Of a stretch of DNA of 64,000 nt, positions 33,242 through 54,720 are shown one piece after another; the stretch's first letter is position 1; every line of letters starts with the position of its first letter. The position numbers were made by a program, and so were the translations under genes. The notes beneath the pieces were generated by a model, which made no database searches, was not told the DNA's origin, and worked only from the letters and a program-made list of their open reading frames with translations. This stretch comes from Cordia subcordata. Lineage: Eukaryota; Streptophyta; Magnoliopsida; Boraginales; Cordiaceae. The stretch spans positions 33,747,501 through 33,811,500 of the forward strand of contig JAPTOF010000001.1 in NCBI GenBank assembly GCA_028554755.1, in the 5' to 3' direction.

Positions 33242-34171
33242 TGTCACAACATGACAGATTTCCTAAACCCAGGAACCTAGTTGGGAGGTCTCTAGCCATA
33301 TTTGTTTCAACTTATACCTGATGTGTATTTATATATGATATTTATAATACATGTAATTGTTGTTGTCAAGCTTCCGAGGCCGGTCAAATTGTTACATTGA
33401 TGCTTGCCGACTCAGTGTAGGTAGCGAGCCCTGTCCTAAGCCTCAGTGGACTGTGCATTGGGCAAGTGAATGGCACTTGGCCCGTCACAAGTGGTATTAA
33501 GACTAGCTCGCTGGCTCATTCAACATGAAACATAGCGGTTGTTTGAGTGTGGGAGTCCAGCGTTGCAAGAGAGAAAAGCTAGTGAGCTCCTTTGATGAAT
33601 GGATCCTACCGGGTGGACTGTCGTTGGCGGCTCTATTACTGTTAGGTGACAAAAAGAGTTGGTTTTGGGCGGTCAACATGTGTGCATTTCAAGGCTAGTT
33701 GGCAAGCATCCCCGATCCCCTGAATCACTTGTTTAGCATGCATAAGGAGGCGTGGCTGAAGGTGTTTTAGCCTAGTGACAGGGAAGTTGGATGTGTAGGA
33801 CACCAATGTTAGGCCGGGTCTCATAGCAGAGAGTCGTGGAAAATGAAGATGGTTGGCTCATCACAAGGGTAGTAACTTGGCCAACTACGAGGGCATCAGT
33901 AGATTGAGTGCGAGAGTTTGTCACAGCCTAACAAATTTCCTTGACCCAAGAGCATAGTTGAGAGACCTCTAGCCACACTAACTAATCACAACTTATGCTT
34001 GATGTGTACTTAAATGTGACATCCATAATGCAAGCAATTACTGCTATCAACTTTCCTTTATTGGTTAAATTGTTATGATTGATACTTGCTGACCTGGTGT
34101 GACTGACAGGCCTTGTCCTAAGCCTCAAAAGACTGAGTATCGGGCAAACGAATGGCACTCAGCCCACCACA
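33242..34171 (+). mobile_element. Short LTR retroelement (TRIM-like), about 930 bp
   Basis: Two diverged direct repeats of about 250 bp lie at 33242-33488 and 33915-34171. Both start TGTCACA and end CACA; shared blocks include CCTAA..CC, GAGACCTCTAGCCA/GGAGGTCTCTAGCCA and CTGTCCTAAGCCTCA. The first repeat is followed two bases later by TGGTATTAAGAC, a degraded primer-binding site for initiator tRNA-Met. The internal part (about 425 bp) has no gag or pol. Size and structure fit a terminal-repeat retrotransposon in miniature or a deletion derivative. No target-site duplication was found. Confidence 0.65.
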
Positions 34172-35532
34172 ATAAAATCTCTAACGCAGGAGATCATAAT
34201 GAGAGACGAAAAGCATTGAAAAAAGAAAAAGAAATCACATGTTTCGATTTCTAAATTTTATAATAAACGAAAGAATATTATATGCGTATACAGGATTAAA
34301 ATTTTTTATCATAATAATATGAGAAAACAGTTAAAAGGATTTAAACACGTCCAACTTTTTATCACATCCTTGCTACATCCCTTTTTTGTGTTCAATATAC
34401 CTTATCATCTGTTACTTAGCACCCATTCTTTTTCCTCTTTTTTTTTTCTTTTTTGGTGGTCGAAGTACGCTTTTCACTTTTTTTTCGCAACTTAACAATG
34501 ACCTACCGGGTCTTTTTGGTAAATTAGTGACAGCTTTGAGTGACCTACCAGGTCGTTTTGGTAAAATAGTGACACCTTTGTTGCTAAAATGAATAAATAA
34601 TCCCTCATTGTATTACAGGTCCATGAGTAAACAATCCCTCAATCAGACATCAATTTATCGCTCATGTAGCGTACGGAATAACTTCTGCACAGGTCACAAA
34701 GAGCAATTCAAGAAGGCAAATTTTTATACAGTCAAATCCATCAAGTAACTCAAATAATTAAAATTACTTTTCTTAAGAGTGATAACTTAAATTCAAATAC
34801 CATAAAAGGCGAGAGTTGAATTTAAGAGTGGAGGGTTGCAGGCAAAAAAAAAAGAGAAAAAACAAAAAGCTTTTCAACAAGTCAAACGGATCGATCATAG
34901 TCTTTCTTGTTCTTTACAAGTTGAGCATCAAATATGCAAGATTTGCAGCACTTCTCTGACAAAAGAACCTTTTTCTTTGTTCAGGCAATCCATGCAGTAA
35001 CTTAATATGAATACTGAATATACATGTCCGCGTGTGTGTGTGTATAGAGAGAGAGAGAGAGAACGTATTTGATCCTTCAAATGATATAAAACAGAGGACA
35101 CCACAACCTAAAACACTTGAGACATCCCAATATACGATCTTTACTCTAAAATTCAATACAAAATAGACAAGTTATATTACCTGGCTGTAAACTACAAAAA
35201 AAAAAAAAAAAGGACTATTGATCTCACCCAGACGGGCCCTGCTATAGAGACAAGGTTGCCCCTTAACTTTACGTATCTCTGTCTATATGTGCATCTCAAA
35301 ATAATGTCCTTACACCTCAAAATAATGTTCTCATGCCCCCTCTATTTGAAAGGGAGCAAATTCTCCTCCTAATTGTTGGAATAAGGTGTGGCCAAAAGCT
35401 CTCACCTCATAAATTATATAGAAGTATGAACACGAGCGATAGCCAAGAGGGACTCTTGGAAGAAAAGAACTCGCATTCCAGAATTTGCGAAAAAGCCCAT
35501 AAGTTAACCGTCAAAATCCCAATCTTCTCTAT
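34172..35532. other. Intergenic, and 3' flank of SEC23
   Basis: No gene is seen. A 46-bp tandem duplication containing GACCTACC(G/A)GGTC and TTTTGGTAAA(T/A)TAGTGACA lies at 34498-34585. (GT)n and (GA)n microsatellites lie at about 35029-35062. The part closest to 35532 is the presumed SEC23 3' UTR. Confidence 0.5.
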
Positions 35533-45349
<9,817 letters not shown>

Positions 45350-45470
45350 TTTTTTTCAATTTTTTTTAAACAGAAATCAAAAATCAAAAATTTTCCTAAT
45401 TTATTTATTTATCTTTGGAAATTATTGAAAGAGAGAGAGACAAAGCGAGAGAGAGAGAGGAGAAAAGTGG
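45350..45470 (-). promoter_or_regulatory. SEC23 5' leader, pyrimidine-rich on the sense strand
   Basis: Just upstream of the SEC23 ATG the sense strand is A/T-rich and then carries CTCTCTCTC runs (complement of GAGAGAGAGACAAAGCGAGAG, 45428-45460). Such CT-rich leaders and Y-patches are common near plant transcription starts. No TATA box is obvious. Confidence 0.4.
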
Positions 45471-46654
45471 GGCGACCCTCCAAGGCGGGAGAAAGGGCAG
45501 AGGAGGGGTCACCGGAAGAACGGCGTGTGGAAGGGAGTCGAGGGTGGGGGAGTGGTAGATGTGCGTGTGTGTGTTTTTAAGCGTGTTTTTGTGCGTGTGT
45601 AAGCATATGTACGTATCGGTGGAGGAATTCGTCTAAAAAGGAAAAAATAAATAAATAAATTGTGTTTTGTTATTGTTATTACAAAAACAAGACACAGGTA
45701 ATGGATTTTGTTTTCCTTCACTAGTGACATTATTATTACTATAAACCTTGTTAACGAATACAATATTATGCCGACTAATATTAGATTAATATTTTATTAA
45801 TACAAAAAGTTAATAGTTTTAATTGTTATCATATTAAATTTATTGCTTTTAATTATTTAGGAGTTAAGTTATAGTTAATATAAGACTAATTAAAAATAAT
45901 AAATTTTTATATATATAAAATCATTTAATTGACTTTAACAGGTACAATATTTTATCCGTTAAAAAATTCACTTTGTTATTATTATTATTTTGTTTTGCAT
46001 TTTGGTTTTGTTTAATTTGAGCATCAAAATTTGGGGGAAATTCACTTCACAAGAAGTAGAAGAAAAGTAGTAGTAGTAGTTGTTGAAGTTGTTGTTGTTA
46101 TTATCATCATCATAATTGGGTATGTAATTCATTTTTCTAAACTATAATGAAAGAATTGGAGCTTTTAAAATTATTAAAGAGGATTATTTATACTCTTTGA
46201 GATTCAACATACACACACACATATATATGTTTTTGCACTCTAGTTTGTAATTTTAAGAAAATTGTAATATTCGTCTTATTGATTTTTATTTCCAAAGTAG
46301 TTAACATAAAGTGGACTAAGAAAATAATATTATGGAAGAAAACAATGAGTATTTTAATGCTCAAGAATGTCGAGATACAAATTATATTTTTGTTACTCCC
46401 TAGTAAATATGTAAAAAAAAGCTAGAATATTTATTCTGAAATTGTTGTAATCACTAAAAATAAATAATAATGTGTATGGCACACAAACATACTTAGTTGA
46501 TGGGAGTGAAGCACTTGTCTGAGTAATACATTAATGTGGCATAATTGAGTGTGCAATGTGTGATACTTTGAGAGGAAAGAGCGAATATTTGAGCTAAGAG
46601 GCTCATGGGCCTATTAGTGATACTTGAAGGGCCAAAAGGGATTCGAAGGCCTCG
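45471..46654. other. SEC23 upstream and intergenic DNA
   Basis: No gene is seen. Short simple repeats are present: (GT)n near 45557-45600, (TAG)n/(GTT)n near 46065-46100 and (CA)n near 46212. The first few hundred bases should contain the SEC23 promoter. Confidence 0.45.
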
Positions 46655-46770
46655 AAACAAGATAGCTGATGAGTACATAGGCAATTACTAAATCATAGAG
46701 TAAGAGGTCTCAAAACAGGGTAGTTGATGAGTACATGGAAAATTACTAAATCATAGGTAAGTATACAAAT
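46655..46770. repeat. Tandem duplication, 57-bp unit
   Basis: Two copies of a segment starting CTC(G/A)AAACA(A/G)G(A/G)TAG and containing TGATGAGTACAT, AATTACTAAATCATAG stand head to tail with a few differences. Confidence 0.8.
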
Positions 46771-46949
46771 ACGCTCGAAGAACATGGACACAAAGCTTAT
46801 AGATGATCCAGGTGGATACTAATAGTTTCCAGGCTATGAGTACTATAAATGGATCGAGACGAGATTGGAAAAGGGATTTGGCAATCAAATGACTCAATAT
46901 TTTACATCAATTTCCTTTCCTAGTATAATGTAGACTAGCTTAGTTTACT

Positions 46950-47074
46950 TAGATGGTGTTTGACTTAGCTTATTTGGTACTTATAAGTACCTAAATAATA
47001 AAAAGCATGTCTCTAGGTGCTTTTCCCTAGATGCTTATAAGCACCTAAATAAGCAAAGCCAAACACCTTCTTAG
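46950..47074. mobile_element. Small foldback MITE, CTTATAAG family
   Basis: GGTGTTTGACTTAGCTTATTT, then GGTACTTATAAGTACC on the left, is mirrored by inverted AGGTGTTTGGCTTTGCTTATTT and AGGTGCTTATAAGC on the right. Flanking CTTAG occurs on both sides (46946-46950 and 47073-47078), perhaps part of the duplication. About 125 bp. Confidence 0.7.
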
Positions 47075-47939
47075 TCTAACTTATCCTAGATTTACTTTGC
47101 TTTCTTAGTGTAGCTTTACTTTCTTGCATTAAGTTTAATCTTAGAGGTACTTATAGTAATAACATTTTAGGCTTGGATCAGTTGTATTATGGAATACTCA
47201 ATGGTAATTATATCTCTTGTTTCTTTATGAATGCATCTTTTCTTAATTACTTTTATCACTATCATCACAATCCAATTGATAAAAGAGAGAAGAATATAAG
47301 GTTCTAAATGCACATAACTTCTCATCGGGATTCGAGGCCTCTTTAAGACCTATCCTCAACAACTCGAGGCTTTTGCTAGTAAAGTCAGACCCAAAGAAAG
47401 GATCTACCTAAAGTAACCCCATGAGGATTGGCTTGTGCAAGGACATCTTATTAAATTTGTTTCTCCTGCAAACAACTACTGAAAGAAAGAAAATTTAACA
47501 ATGCAAGAATATATACTTCCTCACAATAGAAGGAATGACTTGGTAACTATTAACGAGCTTGTCTAAGTTTTGCTTATTTTAAGCAACTTATGAGTAATTA
47601 ATGCTTATAAGCAAGAAAAGAAGTGCTTGGATAAAAATATAGTTATAAATTATTGACTTATTTGATAAATAGATTAAAGGATTTGGAAATTTTATTTTCC
47701 TAGTTTCTCAAGCATGAATGACGTTCAAGTTATAGGTTATATTACAATGTAAACAAAATAAAAGAGCCCTATACAGTGAGCTAGGTATAGATATAGACAA
47801 CAACAAAATATCAATAAAAAGATAACACAATATATCGACAAAGACCATCTTATCACACCCCTTAAACGAGATCGGCATAATAAGGTTGAGCTTGTGATCG
47901 TAGACACTTTGAAACGAACCACATGTAGTTCTTTAGTCA
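47075..47939. other. Intergenic, no gene recognised
   Basis: The sequence has no supportable gene. Another diverged GCTTATAAGC-type MITE piece lies near 47555-47670. Confidence 0.35.
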
Positions 47940-50045
47940 TAATATTAGCTTGATGGTCAAGGGACGAGATAAAAGAAACCTGCAGTAATTTTGAGGCTAC
48001 TTTGTCCTGAACAAAATAATGTCAACCTTTACACGTTTAGTACATACATGGAAAGCTGGATTTTGCCATTAAATAAGTTGCTCTAGTGTTATCAAACCAA
48101 AGTACTGGCAGAGTCAAGTATAAAAGACAAAGCTTAACAAGAAGTGACTGTGCCAGTAAACTTTAGTAGTGGCATAAGCAATTGCTTTATATTCTATTTC
48201 AGTGTTGGAAGAAGTTATGGTTGTTTGTTTCTTTATAGACCAAGAAAAGAGATTATTTCCCAAGTAGATGCAATAGCCATGTATACTATGGCTACCATTG
48301 GGGCACCAACCCAACCTAATAAGAATAGGCGTGTAAAGTGAAACCAAGTGAAGGCCATAGGACATTAGTGCCACGAAGAAAGTGAATAATCCTTTAAATT
48401 GTTGTCTAGTAAGTCTTTATTGATTGGTGGAAGAACTAGCAAACTTTATTTACAGCAAAAGCAATATCTAGCCAAATAATCGTCAAATACTATAAAGCAC
48501 CAATAGTGCTCCAATAACATGAAGAATCAAAGAAGAGATCTATAAGGGCCAAATAATCTTAAAAGGGGTTGAATTAAGATTATGTCCAATTTTCGCACTA
48601 TCCAAACAAACACAAATATAGTCACTTTGGCAATTCAACAAACACTTAGCAAGCAAAATAAACAAGTAAGCTAGGAGTAAAGAGAAGGAGAAGGAACACA
48701 ACCGATTTTTAGCCTTGCCTGTATCCACCGCCTAAATATTTTTCCCTCAGGATTTCAACACCTTCACTAGTGTGGATTCTTCTTCAAGAATTGATGAAGC
48801 ACAAACTAATGTTTACACCTCTTTGAAGCCCACTTCAAAAAACCCTCGTGAATTCGGACCAAGGATTTCCCCATACTTTCCCTTGCTATTTAAGATGCTC
48901 TCAATCTAATACTAACTCAAGAATGTGTATACAATCAAGGAATTGATGGAATTGAAAGTTTTAGGGTTACAAGCTTTAATAAGCAAATCTAGAAAGTGTA
49001 AGGCTCTTGAATGCTCAAAGATTTCACAATTATAGCTTAAAAGAAATGATTTCCAAGCAATAAAAATGTAGAAGAATGGTAGGTATAGCTAGGAAATTCT
49101 CTTCAATACTTGAAGTCAATGTTGAAGCAAGGTGGGTGAAGATGGATTTTAAAAAGGAAAAGCAATGGTCATAAAACAGTTAAGTCATTAAATGCAGCAA
49201 GTTAAGTCGGTTGGGGGGTCGGTCGACCAGGATTGTGACTAGTTTGAATACAATTCTACATTCTATTTGGCCTAGTCACCTAGTTCGGTCGACCGGGGCA
49301 GTGACCCCCATTTGCAAAAACTGTTTTTCTTTACCCAAAAACATGTTACACTAGTTTCTTTGAAGGTAAAAGAGATGGCCACTTAGAAAACACTTGAAAG
49401 AAGGTGATATAAACACTTCAAAAAAGGTGATATGACAATCATTAATGCTCAATAAGAAGTTTTTCAAAGACCTTTGAATATCAAAAAGATTTATGCAATA
49501 AGGAGATGTTTCAAAGATTGCCCACACAAGTTTGAAAAAGCATATGCAAACGCAAAGATCAAGAAAAGCATTTTAGTATGAGCTATAAGGTATTCTAAGG
49601 CAAACATAAACGAGCACGCAAGCCAGTACCCCTTATGTCGTCTGGTCTCCCTCCTTATGTCTCTATTTCTTGTTAATGATCAATTCTTAAATTCTTTGCA
49701 CCAAATAGCGTGCTTCTTTTAACAATTTGTAATCCCATGCCAAGTAATAAATATCCAAGCCATGCTTACAACTATCTTAATGAGTTTGTACATGACAAGC
49801 TTGCAAGGTGCATTAGCATTCAATTGAACATATTTATTATTTGCATCATCAAAACAGCATAAAAGGCAATATATTAAGCCAACAGGATCATCATTGTATT
49901 GAGATAACTACATGTTTCGTGCTATTAAAGAATAAATAGAATTTGCTCCATTTGACTTTGCTCGAGCAAGCAAGTCAAAAACATATTTTCCCTAAGTAAG
50001 TAAGAGACCATCACCAAAGTGCTAAACTTGTCGTATAAGGAAGCA
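47940..50045 (-). mobile_element. Ty1/copia RT-RNase H remnant, split by a solo LTR
   Basis: On the minus strand, 50045-49890 reads GKYVFDLLARAKSNGANS, then SQYNDDP, the end of a copia reverse transcriptase. After removal of the LTR at 48541-49884 the text continues at 48520 as YWSTIGAL, YLTII and DIAFAVNKVCQF, then RNase H (48374-48114: SIHGYCIYLGNNLFSWSIKK, then SSNTEIEYKAIAYATTKVYW). The order and motifs are those of copia pol. Stops and a frameshift are present. Confidence 0.75.
48541..49884 (-). mobile_element. Solo LTR inserted in the copia relic
   Basis: Read on the minus strand the insert starts TGTTGGCTTAATATATTGCC at 49884 and ends GGCCCTTATA at 48541 (ancestral ending probably CA). 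The 5-bp flanks are AGATC (48536-48540) and GGATC (49885-49889), matching at 4 of 5. Removing it restores the order of copia pol motifs on both sides. The 1344 bp contain no primer-binding site or pol, so it is a solo LTR. It carries two GGTCGACC palindromes (about 49219 and 49287). Confidence 0.65.
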
Positions 50046-50615
50046 AGAGTGCTAAGCTTGTTTTAGCCATAAATAGTAGCGAATGTTAAAATTACTGAGT
50101 GCTTGTTTGGCTTATAAGTAGGATAGTTATAAGCAAATAACAACTAAGTAAAGAAATATCTAAATAATGCTTATAAGTTATAAGTTGTAGACATGTTTGA
50201 CATATATGTACTTATAAATAATAATGTCTACTAAAATAAAAAATAAAAAAAGACCTTCATTAAAATAGGGGAATGTTGTCTTCTTTTTTGTTTGTTTGAA
50301 AGGTAAAGATGTCATTTTATTTGGTCAAATCACTTTGTTGATAAGCAAGTGATGTATGTCATTTGTGCATGTTTGCATCTAGTTTTTGCATGCATATTTA
50401 AAGGTGTTTAGAGTATAATTGAGTGCACTTAGTATAAAGTTTATGCATATTTGTTAATATTTGTACATAATGTATTTAGGTGCATAAATACTATACTAAG
50501 TGTTATATTTCATGTTTTAGGAGTGTTTTGGAAAGGTTCAAGCTTATGCGAGGAAGAAATGAGCTAACGGATGAAGACCGAAAGAAAAGGAATAAAGAAG
50601 ACATCATTCTGATCC

Positions 50616-50785
50616 TGCCGGTCAACTTAGAAGAAGAGTCGGTCGACCTAGACGGTCGACCGGCCGCTCCAGAGAATAAAGAATTTAAGCCGGTCGAGTT
50701 CCTCAAGGAGCCGGTCGACCGGCCATTCCAGAGAGCATCATGATTGAAGCCGGTCGAGTAAGAAAAAGGAGCCGGTCGACCGGCT
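50616..50785. repeat. Cluster of GGTCGACCGG palindromes
   Basis: Within about 170 bp, GGTCGAC-type palindromes occur at about 50640, 50653, 50712 and 50772, with half-copies CCGGTCGAG at about 50690 and 50749. Each full copy is surrounded by GGAGCCGGTCGACCGGC-like text. They make a GC-rich, strongly self-complementary patch in an AT-rich LTR. Confidence 0.8.
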
Positions 50786-51259
50786 GTGCGCTGAAGAAAT
50801 CCATAAAAAGCTCGTTTCCGCTCATTTTCAAGAGAGGAACTTTTATTTCTTAAATCCTAATAAACCCTAACCCTTTACCCACTTTACCAAACACCCTAAA
50901 TCACCATCTAAACCCCATACCAAGCTAGGATTGAAGCATTAGACAAAGATTTGAAGGATTTGTACAGATTTGGAAGAAAGAATTTAGGGAAGTTCTTCTT
51001 GTTATTTCTTTATTTCTTGTAAATATGTTGCTAGATTAGGCTAGATTTAGGGTTGATTGTTGTTGTATATTAGATTAGGGCTTTGAATAATGGATTTGTG
51101 TAGATCTTTGGCTCTTAATACATGTTTGTTTACATAAAGATATGGCATGAATCAATATGTCTATGTGTTGATAATCAAACATGTCTATGTATTTGTTAAA
51201 ATGCCTAAGTGAATATGCATGTGTTATTTGTGTTTCAAATGCTCTAATCTACTTATATG

Positions 51260-51600
51260 GGTGATGTGATTGTGCTTAATCTCATGGCTTTGCTTAGTAG
51301 AGTAGACTTTAGCTTTAAATCCAGCTAATAAGTTACATGTTATACTTAGTCGAGTTTAGGTGCTAGTCCTTGGCTTTAAATCCAGCCAAACGGATAAGTT
51401 AACTTAGACTAGAGTATCCATCACCCACATTAGTGTTGGTTAATCGAGCCTTAATGTCACGTAGTGTTTAAGTGCTAGTCCTTGGCTTTAAATCTAGCCA
51501 AGAGGATAAGTTCTAAGCACGGATTGCATAGGCTAGAAGGGATTGGCCCTTAGCTTTAAATCCAGCTAACGGGTTAAACCACTAGTATTGGTTAAGAGAA
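51260..51600. repeat. Tandem repeat with GGCTTTAAATCCAGC core
   Basis: Four or five diverged units each hold (T)TAGCTTTAAATCCAGCTAA or CTTGGCTTTAAATCCAGCCAA, the first and last parts of which are themselves inverted (TTGGCT...AGCCAA). Cores are near 51318, 51382, 51487 and 51562. Confidence 0.75.
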
Positions 51601-52325
51601 CCCCCGATCAACACAACGGCAATAGAAGTCCCAAGCCTTAGATAGACCTCATCTGTTATCATAGCCCAAGTCTTGTTGCAATGCAATCGCCCTAGGCCCC
51701 CTTCTTCTTTATTAGTGTTTCCTTCCTTAGTTTGGCTCTTTTAAGCTCCTCCATATATTAGTTTTTATTTTCCTTTTTCCGAGCTCCCTTCCATCCTAAA
51801 GTAAGCACACTCAAGCACATAGCTAATTTGAGGCACCCGAGCACGTAGAGACTAAACTAAGGTAGCCTTCCTATGGATTCGACACCCGCACTTGTACACA
51901 TTATATTGCACGATCCGTACGCTTGCGGGTCTTTTAGAGCTTGCACTCGAAAGACGCACCAGCAAGTAAAGAAAAGTAATGAATTGTTTATAAGCATATG
52001 GGGGAGAGAAAGTAGAGGTGCTATTTTTTCCCTGCTTATAATCAAAATTTATAAAATATGTAAATTTTATTTTTCTACTTATGGTAAATGACTCATTTGA
52101 TCAATTGTTTTTGATATTTCTGGCAGTAAAATCCCTTATATTTAAACTTCGACAATTCAGTTGCTTATCTTTACAACTTATTAGCCTTGAACTCAAAAAC
52201 ACATTAATAAAATATGGGCTTTAGGACAAATTTTGATAAGGCATTATAAATTGCAAAGATAAGAGACTAATGGCGTTGCAAATTGCAAATGTAAAAGGTT
52301 AGTGGCATCTCAAATTGCAAAGATA

Positions 52326-54720
52326 AGGGCCTTTTTTTGTCAAAAGAAAACGGTTCCATTAAGTGAAAAATTAAGGTGATCCACTCCAAGTGATGGGTAG
52401 TCATTAGACAAAATGGAGTACAATTGATTAGGAATATTGCTAATCCAATCTACAACGAGATGGTTGCACCTAACTCTTTTTGCAATCCAATTTGGTGCTA
52501 CGTTGGCTTGTTGTCTCACCAATGTTAGACTTACTAAAAAATGTTATTTGAAGAAATTTCTTACTTCTTTATTGAGGTGGTCAATCCTCCAATTTGCTTT
52601 GCTACTTAAGTCAACAACGAAAGCATAAACTTCTCTGTCATCTACTTCAATGCAAACATTGCTTACGCCACTCTTCTAGATAATACTGTAGGCTTCTCTC
52701 AGAGTAAAGCTTTCACATGCACAACTCCTTCAACTTTGCACTTATTTGCATTACCACACATAAGTCTTCCTATGTGGTTTGTCCCTACCATTGCAATGCC
52801 AGCCACTCTTCTTGCGTCATTCTCTAATGCATCATAATAACTTTGATGATTCTTTCCATAGAAGGCTCCTATTTGGATAAGATCATCTCTTTCCATTCTA
52901 CATTCTTCTTCCTTATCTTGAGGTTGACCATTGATATTTTCTACTTGGAACTCTTAAACAAGTGCTATAGTAGATTTTGCAATGATTTGAGGGTTTTGTT
53001 TAACTCCTTCAAGCATCATTCTGTTCCTACTCTTCCATGTATGCCGATAAAGACAAAAGATGTGTGCTTCTGGTTCACCCTTTGGATTACCTTGTGAATA
53101 GTATGCAACAAGAAGATCAATAATCCATTATTTAACATATGAGACTTTGTCTTCCATTGGTTCAACACTAAAATTTTGAGAAAGCTCAAAAATGGCTCTA
53201 CTTGCTAGGCAAAAAAGGATGTGGACTAGGGATGGCAATGGGACGAGTCACTTAGGATACTCGGCATCGATCAACCCAATTAAAATCCGATAAAATCCGT
53301 CCTGTTAAGAACCTGGAACGGATCTAGAACGATTAAAAATACACGTTAAGGTTTGGAATGGAACTGGGATTGACCCATGGGTACTCGCATTCCCAAACCC
53401 GGTTATATATATACATATATGTACAGATATATAGGGGGGTGTATGTATGTGTAGGTATTTTACATTTATTAATTAATTATAGTTTTAAGTACATAAGTAC
53501 ATATTATACACTAAAAATTAAGAAAAAAATTTTGCTTTCTAGTAGTAATAAGGTTTGAACCCTTAATTTTTTACTCTTTAAAATTTTATTATTTTAATCT
53601 ATTTTAGGGATATTATTTAGATTTTTTGGGAAAAATTATTTGATTGGTTAGTTTTTTTTAAATTTAGTGATTTAATTCGGTTTACGGGGTTGAGAACATG
53701 TCTTATATTCGGGTTCAGGACATTTCTTGCTAAAATTTTTTATTTAAATTTTAAAATTTTTTAACCGGGTTTGGGACGTCCTAGGTACCCGCGGTTTTGG
53801 GACATTCCAGATATGGGATTCCCATTTAATTTTTATCCCGGTTTGGGACAAAAATAAGAATTGGCATACGATCCCGGTAGCGGATTTAAGATTCCTTCAT
53901 GGGCAGGATACCCGTCCCGTTACCATCCCTAATGTGGACTCCAATTTCCTCTTATTCTTCTTTTCCCTAATCCAAGGCCAAATCAATTTATCCCTTTCTC
54001 TGTTAGGTGTCAACTCTATCCCTTTGATGATCTCTTGTAAATGAGTGAGCAAAGCACTTTTGTAGAGCCTCACAATTCCATTTGCTCCTATTATGCAAAA
54101 TGAGTTCGTCGACTTTAGTGCAGTGATATTGTGGAGGTTTGCTTAAATGCTTGCAATCTGGTGTCCAAAACTCATCCCAAATATTAATATCTTCTCCACT
54201 ACCAATCAACCGTTGAGCCTCTTGCTAAATCAACTCTCTTCCATTAGCACGACTTCTCCATACCCATGAAGCGCTTTGCCTAACTTTTGCCATCCAAAGA
54301 GATTCTTTTGGTCCATAGATGCCTTTGAATACCTGAGCTCCCAGGAAGTTAGGATTTTGTAGCAATCTCCACACTTGACTTGCCAAGAGTGCAATGTTAG
54401 GAAGCTCAAAGTCTCTAAATTCAATACCTTCATCACATTTAGCCTGGAAAATAGTTAACCACTAGACTTAAATGTAATTTTTTCCTTCCTTGAACTCCAC
54501 AAAAATTCGGCCATTTTTTAACTAAGATCTTGACAAACCTTTTTAGGAAATATCTATACTAGCATAGCATCGGATGGCATTGCTTTGAGAACTACTTTTA
54601 TTAAAACTTCTTTGCTCCTTCAGATAGTAATTCAATTTTCGCCATGACTCAATCTCTGATCCAATTGACTACCTGAGCTTTTGATCCACCCCATCAAGTG
54701 GGCATTCTCGGACATTTCCC
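52326..54720 (-). mobile_element. LINE remnant (RT thumb to RNase H), interrupted by a hAT MITE
   Basis: On the minus strand, 54720-54470 carries the RT thumb (KEVLIKVVLKAMPS, IFPKRF), 54436-54230 the WRLL..LTSWE/SLWMAKVR-like block typical of plant LINEs, and 54209-54003 the IGSGEDINIWDEFW block. 52900-52340 carries an RNase H-like end (SNDYPSLGVDHLNFS, VRQQANVAPNWIAKR). Stops and frameshifts are many. A short A-run (T7 at 52332-52338 on the plus strand) marks the 3' end. The 5' part is missing. A 705-bp MITE sits at 53227-53931. Confidence 0.75.
53227..53931. mobile_element. Non-autonomous hAT element inside the LINE
   Basis: The element has ends TAGGGATGGCAATGGG and, inverted, TAGGGATGGTAACGGG, flanked by a perfect 8-bp duplication ATGTGGAC (53219-53226 and 53932-53939). 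Interior text contains GGGTACC/CCCGxxACC-type words and an (AT)n run. It has no coding capacity. The LINE frame resumes on the far side, so the insertion is younger than the LINE. Confidence 0.88.

Larger units (their letters stand above)
50353..51964 (+). mobile_element. Solo LTR inside the MITE
   Basis: The insert starts TGTATGTCATTTGTGCATG and ends GACGCACCAGCA (TG...CA). Flanking 5-mers AGTGA (50348-50352) and AGTAA (51965-51969) match at 4 of 5. The 3' part (CGATCCGTACGCTTGCGGG) resembles ends of large plant gypsy-type LTRs. Inside lie a palindrome cluster, an AAACCCTAACCC stretch and a CTTTAAATCCAGC repeat. The apparent open frame at 50480-50743 is not a recognised protein. Plus orientation is tentative. 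Confidence 0.6.
50100..52085. mobile_element. MITE, CTTATAAG family, interrupted by a solo LTR
   Basis: The left half (50100-50352: TGCTTGTTTGGCTTATAAGTA, then ATTTTATTTGGTCAA and GATAAGCAAGT) and right half (51965-52085: AGTAAAGAAAAGTAATG, then TTATAAGC and GGGAGAG) align in order with the uninterrupted copy at 39971-40391 (ATTTTATTTCGTCAA, CATAAGCAGCTAAAGAAAAG). The 1.6 kb between them is therefore an insertion. Confidence 0.6.

Noticed and set aside
50480..50743. 87-codon plus-strand frame with charged residues
   Set aside because: Lies in a solo LTR, overlaps the palindrome cluster and resembles no retroelement protein.
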